Source of the DNA: Microbacterium wangchenii
GTDB lineage: Bacteria > Actinomycetota > Actinomycetes > Actinomycetales > Microbacteriaceae
NCBI RefSeq assembly: GCF_004564355.1
Contig: NZ_CP038266.1
Span: 1,984,001 to 2,048,000, forward strand
Direction of reading: 5' to 3'
DNA length: 64,000 bases
How positions within the stretch are numbered: the first letter of the stretch is position 1; every line of letters begins with the position of its first letter. Made by a program: the position numbers and the translations under genes. Of this stretch, positions 53,792 to 64,000 are shown piece by piece. The notes below the pieces were generated by a model. It was not told where the DNA came from, ran no database searches, and saw only the letters and a program-made list of their open reading frames with translations.

Positions 53792-53890
53792 CGCACTTCC
53801 GGGGGCTGCGCGCAGGCAACTCACCGAACCCGGGCTTATCTCCGGCGCGCGCGGGCCTGCGAATCCAGGCCGTGGTGCCATAATCCCGCC

Positions 53891-54490
53891 ATGACCACCG
53901 CGCCCTCACCTGCTCGACCGAAGGCTCTGGCGGTATGGCTGGTGATCGCCGGGGTCATCGGATGGTGGGCGGCGTACTCGCTCACCATGGAGCGTCTTCA
54001 GCTCCTCGCCGACCCCGGATCCACGGCCTCGTGCGACTTCAGCGTCCTGATCCAATGCGGCAAGAACCTCGACTCGTGGCAGGGCAGCGTCTTCGGCTTC
54101 CCCAATCCGATCCTCGGGCTCACCGGGTGGATGGCCCCCGTCGTCGTGGGCATGGCGCTGCTGGCCGGCGCGCGATTCGCACGCTGGTTCTGGTGGCTGT
54201 TCACCCTGGGAACGGCGGGCGCCTTCGCGTTCGTGGTGTGGCTCATCGCGCAGAGCATCTTCTCGCTGTCGACCCTGTGCCCCTGGTGCATGGTGACGTG
54301 GGCCGTGACGATCCCCACGTTCTACGCCGTGCTGCTGCATGTGCTGCGGGAGGGGATCATCCCCGCCTCCCCCGCGGTGCGACGCGCCGCCGGCACCCTT
54401 CTGAGCTGGCTGCCGCTGCTGGTCGTGCTGTCGTTCGCCGTCATCGCGGTGATCGCGCAGCTGCGCCTGGATGTGATCGCCTCGCTATGA
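53891..54490 (+). CDS. Vitamin K epoxide reductase (VKOR) family protein
   Basis: VKOR reoxidises disulfide-forming enzymes with a quinone in actinobacteria lacking DsbB. The 199-residue membrane protein has the four key cysteines: Cys48 and Cys56 in the outer loop (SCDFSVLIQC) and Cys130-Pro-Trp-Cys133 (STLCPWC) in a helix, with four or five membrane segments. No fused thioredoxin domain is present. CATAAT (53879-53884) lies 6 nt before the ATG, a leaderless promoter. A cysteine-containing lipoprotein is coupled downstream (ATGA). Confidence 0.92.
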   Translation: MTTAPSPARPKALAVWLVIAGVIGWWAAYSLTMERLQLLADPGSTASCDFSVLIQCGKNLDSWQGSVFGFPNPILGLTGWMAPVVVGMALLAGARFARWFWWLFTLGTAGAFAFVVWLIAQSIFSLSTLCPWCMVTWAVTIPTFYAVLLHVLREGIIPASPAVRRAAGTLLSWLPLLVVLSFAVIAVIAQLRLDVIASL

Positions 54491-54903
54491 ACGTGCGACG
54501 CAGTGCGGTCGCCGTGACACTGAGCGTTCTGCTCGGCGCGACGATGGCCGCGTGCGCGCCGTCGTCTCCCGAGCAGGTGTGCGTTCCCGAACTCGCCGTC
54601 ACCCCCGAGGACCCGCGCCCCGGACGCATCGTGACGGTCCAGACCGTGCGCGCATGCCCCGTCGCAGCCGACGAGGGGGTGCGCTGGGAGATACGCATCC
54701 AGCCCGAGGACGCCACCATTCCGCTGGCGCGTGCGTTCGTGGCGCCCGAGGCGGACGGATCGTTCGCGGTGCGCATCACCGTCCCGCCCACGATCGGACC
54801 GGGGCCGGCGATCGCGCACATCGCGAACTACTGGGAGTCGGCGACGTGCCCCGACGGCGCGAGCTGCGCCGCCGCATCCGTCACGTTCGACGTGCGCGAA
54901 TAG
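54487..54903 (+). CDS. Predicted Cys-rich lipoprotein coupled to VKOR
   Basis: The 138-residue protein has a lipoprotein signal (MNVRRSAVAVTLSVLLGATM with AAC) with lipid-bearing Cys23. The mature part has Cys at VCVPEL, ACPVA, TCPDG and SCAAA, four cysteines that could form two disulfides. No known domain. It is translationally coupled to VKOR (ATGA), so it may be its substrate or partner; this is inference from coupling and cysteines. Confidence 0.78.
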   Translation: MNVRRSAVAVTLSVLLGATMAACAPSSPEQVCVPELAVTPEDPRPGRIVTVQTVRACPVAADEGVRWEIRIQPEDATIPLARAFVAPEADGSFAVRITVPPTIGPGPAIAHIANYWESATCPDGASCAAASVTFDVRE

Positions 54904-54916
54904 CCCAGCCGATCAC

Positions 54917-55333
54917 TCAGCCGAACCAGATCTCGAGCTCGCGGGCCGCGGACTCGGGGCTGTCGCTGCCATGGACGAGGTTCTGCTGCACGGCCACGCC
55001 CCAGTCGCGCCCGAAATCGCCGCGGATCGTGCCGGGTGCCGCGGTGGTGGGATCGGTGGTGCCGGCCAGCGACCGGAATCCCTCGATGACCCGGTTGCCG
55101 GCGAGGCGGATCGCCACGGCCGGGCCCGACATCATGAACTCCAGGAGCGGCTCGTAGAACGGCTTTCCCTCGTGCTCGGCGTAATGGCGCTCCAGGCGCG
55201 CACGGTCGGGCTCGACGAGCCGGATGTCCACGAGCGCGTAGCCCTTGGCCTCGATGCGGGCGAGGATCGCCCCGGTCAGCCCGCGGGCCACGCCGTCCGG
55301 CTTCACCAGGACGAGGGTCTCTTCGGTTGCCAT
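54917..55333 (-). CDS. ndk: Nucleoside diphosphate kinase
   Basis: Ndk balances nucleoside triphosphates. The 138-residue protein starts MATEETLVLVKPDGVARG and has the active-site His in NLVHGSDSPESA. GGAGA lies just upstream of the ATG at 55333; an ATG two codons earlier (55339) overlaps that site. It follows DUF4233 by 2 nt in an ileS-folC-DUF4233-ndk operon, an order I know from actinobacteria including Mycobacterium. Confidence 0.97.
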   Translation of the reverse strand: MATEETLVLVKPDGVARGLTGAILARIEAKGYALVDIRLVEPDRARLERHYAEHEGKPFYEPLLEFMMSGPAVAIRLAGNRVIEGFRSLAGTTDPTTAAPGTIRGDFGRDWGVAVQQNLVHGSDSPESAARELEIWFG

Positions 55334-55335
55334 GT

Positions 55336-55722
55336 TCATTCTCCGTTCGAGGGTCCGTGCACGGCGGCGTTGCGTCGATCCAGGGCCGCCCCCTTGATCG
55401 TCGCATACGCCCACATGCCGCCGAAAATGAGCGCCACGACCACCAGGGCCGGCAGCAGCAGGCCGCCGAGGGCCAGGATGATCTGCAGCACCCACCCCAC
55501 GACGATGGCCCAGCGGTGCCGCAGGAGCCCCGCGGTGATGACCATGAGCAGCGCCAGGACGCTGCCGGCCACGACTGCCCACCACGGCTCGATCCCGGGC
55601 GGCACCTCCTTCAGGCCGAACACGACGAGGCCGCCGAGGAAGACCACGATCGACTCGAAACCGAGGACGACGGCACCCAGCGACTCCGCCGCGCCCCGTG
55701 GCCGCCGGACGCGCGGACTCAT
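55336..55722 (-). CDS. DUF4233 family membrane protein
   Basis: The 128-residue protein has four predicted membrane helices: SLGAVVLGFESIVVFLGGLVV, WWAVVAGSVLALLMVI, WAIVVGWVLQIILAL and LVVVALIFGGMWAYA. It is the standard partner between folC and ndk in actinobacteria. ATG at 55722 overlaps the folC stop (ATGA). Function unknown. Confidence 0.9.
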   Translation of the reverse strand: MSPRVRRPRGAAESLGAVVLGFESIVVFLGGLVVFGLKEVPPGIEPWWAVVAGSVLALLMVITAGLLRHRWAIVVGWVLQIILALGGLLLPALVVVALIFGGMWAYATIKGAALDRRNAAVHGPSNGE

Positions 55723-57067
55723 CGCTGCCACCCGTCCTTCCAGCCTTCGACATCGGCGACGCGCAGCGCCTCGCCGGCCAGCACCACCGAGCCGGCGATC
55801 ACGACCGCGCGGCGATCGGATGCCGCGGCCCACTCGCGCGCCGCATCCGCGGCGTCCTCCACCCCGTGATGCACCGTCACGGGCAGCCCGGACGCCTCGG
55901 CCAGGTCGGCCAGCGCGTCGGGGTCGCTCGCCCGCTCGGAGTCGGGGGCGGTGGCGAACAGGTGCGCGGTGACGGGAGCCAGGGTCTCGACGATCCCCGC
56001 CGCGTCCTTGTCGCCCAGCACGCCGAGCACGACGCCCCACTCGTCCACGTCGAACGACTCGCGCAGGGCGGTGACGAGAGCCCGGGCACCGTGGGGGTTG
56101 TGGGCCGCGTCCACGAGCACCGTGGGATGGGCACCGACCAGCTGCAGACGCCCGGGCGAGGTCACCTGACCCAGACCGTCGCCGACGACCTCTGCCGTCA
56201 GCGGCTGCGATGCGCCGCCGATGAGGGATTCCACGGCGGCGATCGCCAGCGCGGCGTTCGCGCCCTGGTGCGCCCCGTACAGCGGCAGATACTCCTCCGC
56301 ATAGGTGCCGGCGAGGCCGCGCACCGAGATCTGCTGTCCCCCCACGGCCAGACGCTGCTCCGCGAGGGCGAAGTCCTCGCCCTCGAAGGCGATCGTCGCC
56401 CCACGGGCGGCTGCGGCCTCGCGCAGCACGCGGGCGACGGCCGCATCCTGACGGGCCGAGACCACGGCCGCGCCGTCCTTGATGATGCCGGACTTCACGC
56501 GCGCGATCTCGGCGAGCGTCGAGCCCAGCCGATCGGTGTGATCCAGATCGACGGGGGTGATCACGGCGACGTCGCCGTCGGCGGTGTTCGTGGAGTCCCA
56601 CGCCCCGCCCATCCCCACCTCCAGCACGAGGACATCGACGGGGGCGTCGGCGGCCACGACGAAGGCGAGCACCGTGAGCAGCTCGAAGAACGTCAGCGGA
56701 GCGTCGCCGGCGCCGGCCAGCTCCGCGTCGACGAGGTCGACGAAGGGGGCGATCTCGTCCCACGCGTCGGCCACGGCGGCGTCGGAGACCGGCTCGCCGT
56801 CGATCAGGATCCGCTCGGTGAAGCGCTCCAGGTGCGGGCTCGTGAACATGCCGGTGCGAAGGCCCAGCGCGCGCACGAGGCTCTCGATGATGCGGCTCGT
56901 GGACGTCTTTCCGTTGGTGCCGGTGATGTGGATCACGCGGTAGGTGCGCTGCGGATCGTCGAGCAGCTCGAGCACCCGCCGCGTGCGCTCCACGCGCGGC
57001 TGCACCCACTGCTCGCCCTGTCGCTGCAACAGCGCGGTGTACACCGCGTCGGCTCGCGCGCGGTCGT

Positions 57068-57071
<4 letters not shown>
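55719..57071 (-). CDS. folC: Folylpolyglutamate synthase / dihydrofolate synthase
   Basis: FolC adds glutamate to dihydropteroate and folates. The 450-residue Mur-ligase-like enzyme has the ATP loop GTNGKTS (51-57), MGGAWDSTN and DHTDRLG, and AHNPHGA near the second domain. It is coupled to ileS and DUF4233 by ATGA overlaps. The long open frame beyond 57071 is antisense to nothing and overlaps ileS in another frame, so it is not coding. Confidence 0.96.
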
Positions 57072-60499
<3,428 letters not shown>

Positions 60500-60502
60500 C
60501 TC

Positions 60503-60707
60503 TCTCCAGCAGGTCGGTGTTCACCTGCGAGGACGACCCTTGCGGACCGCGGTACCACCCCGCGTGACTCCCCGGCGTTTCGCGCCGAGCGGAGCCCTCT
60601 CTCACTGCGGCTGTGACGGGCCTGACCCGCTCGGTTCTACTGGGGGCCGATCGCCCTGTTCTTCCGAGAGCTCCCCGGTGATGGCCGGATCGATGCTCGT
60701 GTGCACG
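60503..60707 (-). promoter_or_regulatory. T-box leader of ileS, translational type
   Basis: The transcript leader has the T-box core GGGGTGGTACCGCG (60548-60561), the sequence that binds the free CCA end of uncharged tRNA. Upstream is a short Stem I whose loop CCATCA holds the specifier codon ATC (Ile; 60680-60682) between CCGG arms. This ultra-short form is known for actinobacterial ileS, where the switch works on ribosome access: the region before the ATG includes GGAGAG. Uncharged tRNA-Ile should therefore raise IleRS synthesis. Confidence 0.93.
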
Positions 60708-60713
60708 ATTGTA
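60708..60713 (-). promoter_or_regulatory. -10 box of ileS
   Basis: TACAAT on the minus strand lies just before the T-box leader, giving a start near 60701. The -35 region overlaps the end of the ABC transporter gene and is not recognisable. Confidence 0.6.
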
Positions 60714-60725
60714 CCCGCCCGCGGG

Positions 60726-62246
60726 CTACCGCGCGGCGAGCAGCTCCTGGGTGAACGGATGCTGCGGCGCGGCGAACACCGCCGCCGTCGGCCCCGCTTC
60801 CACCACGGCGCCCTCCTGCATGACGACGACCTCGTCGGCCACGGAGGCCACGACGCCGAGGTCGTGCGAGACGAACAGCATGGTCAGCCCCCGCTCCCGC
60901 TGGAGCCGGTGGAGGAGGGCCAGCACGCGTTCGCGCACGGTGGGGTCCAGAGCCGACACCGGCTCGTCCAGCACCAGGATGCCCGGGGCCGGCGCGAGTG
61001 CCCGGGCGATGGCGGCGCGCTGGCGCTGTCCGCCGGACAGCTGCGCGGGGCGACGGCGGGCGAGGGCGGGGTCCAGGTCGACCTCCGCGAGCAAGGCCAC
61101 CACCGCGGCGTCACGTTCCGCACGCGGCATGCCGCCCGCTGCCAGGGCCTCCCGCAGCGACCGGCCGACGCTCCAGCGCGGATCGAAGGCGCCCAGCGGG
61201 TTCTGGTGCACGAACTGCACGCGGCGCCGCAGGGCCGCGTCATGTCCGCTGCCCCACGTCATGCCGTCGATGCGCACCTCGCCGGCGTCCGGCCGCGTGG
61301 CACCGACGATCATGCGGGCCAGCGTCGTCTTGCCCGACCCCGACTCGCCGACCACGGCCAGGGTGCGCCCGGCCGCCACGTCCAGGGAGACGTCGCGCAC
61401 GGCGGGCCGGTCGAACGACTTCGTCACGCGCCGCACGGTGAGCACCGCCGGACCCTCCGGGGCCGACACGGCACGCGGCTCGTGGCGCGCCGCATCCACG
61501 AGCGCCCGCGTGTACGCATGGCGTGGCGCACCCAGGACCTCGGCCGCGGTCCCGGTCTCCACGAACCGGCCGTCGCGCATGACGGCGATGCGGTCGGCGA
61601 TGCGCCGCACCGCGGCGAGGTCGTGACTGATGAGGACGACCGCGACGCCGCCGTCGGCGATGTTCCGGAGGAGATCGAGCACGCGCGCCTGGACGGTGGC
61701 ATCCAGCGCCGTCGTCGGCTCGTCGGCGATGAGGATGGCCGGACGGGCGGCCAGCGCGGAGGCGATCAGCGCGCGTTGACGCTGACCGCCCGACAGCTCG
61801 TGCGGGTACTGGCGGGCACGGCGCGGCGGGTCCGGGAGAGCCACGTCGGCGAGGAGATCGTGCACACGCGCGCGGCGCGCGGCGCGCCGCATCCGCGGCT
61901 CATGCAGCCGCAGCGGCTCGGCCACCTCCGCGCCGATGCGCCGCAGCGGATCCAGCGACACCAGGGCGTCCTGCGACACCAGAGCGACGCGCGCTCCTCG
62001 CAGCCGGCGCCAGCCCGGCTCCCCCAGCGCCCGGGCGTCGACGCCGTCGACCTCGAGCTCGTCGGCGGTGACGACGGCGCTGGCGGGGGTCAGCCCCAGC
62101 AGGGCGCGGGCCGCGAGCGTCTTGCCCGCGCCGGACTCCCCGACGATCGCGAGGCACTCCCCCGGCGCGACGTCGAGGTCCACCCCGTCCACGACGGCGG
62201 ATGCTCCGAACGCGACGCGCAGGCCCCGCACCCGCAGCCCGGTCAT
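60726..62246 (-). CDS. ABC transporter ATPase with two nucleotide-binding domains (Dpp/Opp/Nik type)
   Basis: The 506-residue protein joins two ATPase domains, so one chain replaces the usual DppD and DppF. Each half has Walker A (GESGAGKT, then GESGSGKT), the signature LSGGQRQRA (both halves), and Walker B (ILIADEPTTALD and ILVLDEPVSALD). It powers import of peptides, nickel or similar substrates through the two permeases upstream in the operon. It overlaps permease 2 by four bases (ATGA). It ends 13 nt before the ileS -10 box. Confidence 0.93.
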   Translation of the reverse strand: MTGLRVRGLRVAFGASAVVDGVDLDVAPGECLAIVGESGAGKTLAARALLGLTPASAVVTADELEVDGVDARALGEPGWRRLRGARVALVSQDALVSLDPLRRIGAEVAEPLRLHEPRMRRAARRARVHDLLADVALPDPPRRARQYPHELSGGQRQRALIASALAARPAILIADEPTTALDATVQARVLDLLRNIADGGVAVVLISHDLAAVRRIADRIAVMRDGRFVETGTAAEVLGAPRHAYTRALVDAARHEPRAVSAPEGPAVLTVRRVTKSFDRPAVRDVSLDVAAGRTLAVVGESGSGKTTLARMIVGATRPDAGEVRIDGMTWGSGHDAALRRRVQFVHQNPLGAFDPRWSVGRSLREALAAGGMPRAERDAAVVALLAEVDLDPALARRRPAQLSGGQRQRAAIARALAPAPGILVLDEPVSALDPTVRERVLALLHRLQRERGLTMLFVSHDLGVVASVADEVVVMQEGAVVEAGPTAAVFAAPQHPFTQELLAAR

Positions 62247-63055
62247 GGCGTCCGCCCGTCCGCGCGGGCTCGGAGGGTGCGGCCCGCAACCGTCGCCGCC
62301 ACCACCGTGAGGGTGATCGCGACGCCGGGGAAGACGGCGACCCACCACGCCTGCCCCAGCACGTTCCGCCCGCCCGAGAGCATCAGCCCCCACTCGGGGG
62401 TGGGCTCGGTCGGGCCCAGGCCCAGGAAGCTCAAGCCGGCCGCGGCCAGGATGCTGGAGCCGATGCCGATCGTCGCGAGCACGCTGAGGGCGCCCAGCAC
62501 GGCCGGAAGCACGTGCCGCGCGAATGCCGCCGGCGCCGGCACACCCAGGATCCGAGCGGCCTCGACGTGCTCTGCGGTGCGCAGCGTCCGGGTCTGCGCA
62601 CGAGCCAGACGCACATACACGGGGATCGCGGCGATCGTCACGGCGATGGCGACGTTGGCGCTGCCGGGGCCGAGGACGGCCACGACCACGAGCGCGATCA
62701 GGAACTCCGGGAAGGCCAGCAGCACGTCGGTGGCACGCATGGCCACCGCATCCACCAGTCGAGGCGCGACGCCCGACAGCGCCCCGATCACGAGGCCGAT
62801 CGCGAGAGCGAGGCTCGTCGCCAGCAGCCCGATCCCGAGGGACCGCGACGCGCCGTACACGACGCGGGAGTACACGTCGCGCCCGCTCTGGTCGGTGCCG
62901 AAGAAGTGCTCGGCGCTGGGAGGAAGAAGCGCCTGCGTGACGTCGGTCTGCAGCGGGTCGGCCGTCGCGAACACCTGCGGTGCGACGGCCATCAGCGCCA
63001 CCACGACCAGCACCGCCACCGCGGCGCTGAGCCGCACGCGCCCCCCGACGCTCAT
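62243..63055 (-). CDS. ABC transporter permease (DppC/OppC-like)
   Basis: The 270-residue membrane protein has a long N-terminal segment, then HFFGTDQSGRDVYSRVVYGA, the DppC-type N-terminal signature, six membrane helices and the EAA loop EHVEAARILGVPAPAAFARHVLP, which contacts the ATPase. It is coupled by ATGA to both neighbours. Substrate unknown (peptide, nickel or other). Confidence 0.93.
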   Translation of the reverse strand: MSVGGRVRLSAAVAVLVVVALMAVAPQVFATADPLQTDVTQALLPPSAEHFFGTDQSGRDVYSRVVYGASRSLGIGLLATSLALAIGLVIGALSGVAPRLVDAVAMRATDVLLAFPEFLIALVVVAVLGPGSANVAIAVTIAAIPVYVRLARAQTRTLRTAEHVEAARILGVPAPAAFARHVLPAVLGALSVLATIGIGSSILAAAGLSFLGLGPTEPTPEWGLMLSGGRNVLGQAWWVAVFPGVAITLTVVAATVAGRTLRARADGRTP

Positions 63056-64000
63056 GACACGCTCCGCACCCGCGCGGCCGTGGCGCCGGCATCGCGCAAG
63101 CGCGGATCGAGGATCGGGTACAGCAGCTCGACGACCAGCGTGACCACCACGAAGACCAGCGCGCTCAGCAGGATGATCCCCGTGACCACCGGCAGGTCGC
63201 GATCGGTGATGGCAGACAGGGTGACCCTGCCCAGGCCCGGCCGCGCGAAGACCGTCTCCACCAGCACGGCCCCGCCCAGGAGCGATCCCACGAAGTACGC
63301 CGCGAGGGTGACGGCCCCCGTCGCGCCATGGCGCAGGGTGTGGTGCAGCGTGAGCCACGCGGTACCGGCACCCCGTGCGCGCACCGTGGTCGCGAAGGGC
63401 TGGCGTTCGGCCGCTTCGATCCCGTCCCGCAGCACCTGCCCTAGGAGGGCGGCCACCGGCAGGGCGAGGGTCACGGCGGGGAGCACGAGAGTCGCCGGGT
63501 TGCGGGTGCCGGACACCGGGAACCATCCGAGCCCGAACGCGAAGACGCTCAGCAGCACGAGTCCGATCCAGAAGACCGGGGACGACAGGATGATGAGCTC
63601 CACGGTCGCGACCGTGCCGCGCGCGACGCGCCCCCGCGCCAGGAGCGCGACGGCGAGCGCCAGCACCGCGGCCAGAAGGAGCGCCGTCGCCGTCAGCTGC
63701 AGCGTGGGCGCCAGTTGCCGGCCGATCACCTCGGCCACCGGCATCCGCAGCTGATACGACTCCCCCAGGTCTCCGCGCAGCAGACCGCCGAGGTACGCGA
63801 TGTACTGCTCCCACGGCGGTCGATCCAGGCCCAGCTCGGCGCGGATGCCGTCTTTGACGGCGTCGCTCACCTGCGCCTGCGGCCCGAGCATGACGTCGAC
63901 CGGATCTCCGGGGATCAGCCGGAACGCGATGAACGCGAGCGTCGCAGCCCCCCACAGCACCACGACGACGGAGACGGCCATGCGCCCCAGGCGCGCCAGC
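63052..64000 (-). CDS. ABC transporter permease (DppB/OppB-like), 5' end beyond window
   Basis: The protein has the DppB signature near its start (AFIAFRLIPGDPVDVMLGP), the periplasmic EWGLDRPP-like part (AELGLDRPPWEQYIAYLGGLLRGDLGESY, given in parts) and the EAA loop RARGAGTAWLTLHHTLR. An ATG at 63981 is possible, but the frame is open to the window edge with LARLGR before it, as in related proteins that start earlier, so the true start probably lies to the right of 64000. The solute-binding protein should be encoded beyond the edge. Confidence 0.9.
   Translation of the reverse strand, partial: LARLGRMAVSVVVVLWGAATLAFIAFRLIPGDPVDVMLGPQAQVSDAVKDGIRAELGLDRPPWEQYIAYLGGLLRGDLGESYQLRMPVAEVIGRQLAPTLQLTATALLLAAVLALAVALLARGRVARGTVATVELIILSSPVFWIGLVLLSVFAFGLGWFPVSGTRNPATLVLPAVTLALPVAALLGQVLRDGIEAAERQPFATTVRARGAGTAWLTLHHTLRHGATGAVTLAAYFVGSLLGGAVLVETVFARPGLGRVTLSAITDRDLPVVTGIILLSALVFVVVTLVVELLYPILDPRLRDAGATAARVRSVS

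Overview
The window is GC-rich actinobacterial chromosome. Gene order (recO-uppS, ybeY-phoH-hit-rsmE-dnaJ-hrcA-hemW, obgE-rpmA-rplU-rne, ileS-folC-ndk), the many GTG starts, leaderless promoters of the form TANNNT plus 6-7 nt plus start codon, a type-2 isoleucyl-tRNA synthetase and a LAxTG sorting motif all point to Microbacteriaceae, most likely Microbacterium. The genus is an inference. Almost everything is chromosomal core. No phage, plasmid, CRISPR or transposase gene was seen.

Layout. 1-5.2 kb: a cut-off DsbA-like gene, uppS, recO, a TRIC-like channel, then leuA with a leucine-rich leader peptide and hairpin. 5.2-13.5 kb: a long leftward block (hrcA, dnaJ, rsmE, hit, phoH, ybeY, CNNM/CorC protein, era), into which a gut-type bile salt hydrolase gene is inserted just before era. 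CIRCE controls hrcA-dnaJ. 13.5-18.7 kb: hemW, DUF1990, a DUF899/HxlR divergent pair and lepA. 18.8-23.2 kb: a 1357-residue secreted endonuclease/5'-nucleotidase fusion bracketed by two copies of a nested palindrome. 23.2-33 kb: a hydrolase, rpsT, holA, comEC, comEA, a frameshifted transglycosylase-like gene, leuS and pabB. 33-43 kb: accessory enzymes (DedA, App1, SRAP, hydrolase, FAD monooxygenase, GH3) and three 94-bp repeats in a 632-nt gene-free gap. 42-46 kb: a TetR divergent pair, tRNA-Ala, a VOC protein, and rsfS, a tail-anchored protein and nadD. 46-54 kb: proA, proB, obgE, rpmA, rplU and rne. 54-64 kb: VKOR plus lipoprotein, ndk, DUF4233, folC, ileS with a T-box, and an ABC peptide/nickel-type transporter cut by the window edge.

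How the genes work together. Translation and ribosome assembly dominate: era, ybeY, rsmE, obgE, rsfS, lepA, rpsT, rplU, rpmA, leuS, ileS and tRNA-Ala. Two amino-acid-sensing RNA leaders sit on leuA (leucine codons) and ileS (Ile T-box). The secreted ExeM-type enzyme carries every activity needed to cut extracellular DNA and free phosphate and nucleosides, while anchored at the wall. The most unusual items are the bile salt hydrolase coupled to era, the nested palindromes sharing one geometry although their sequences differ, the set of three 94-bp elements, and a repeat-like unit inserted in frame in ileS.
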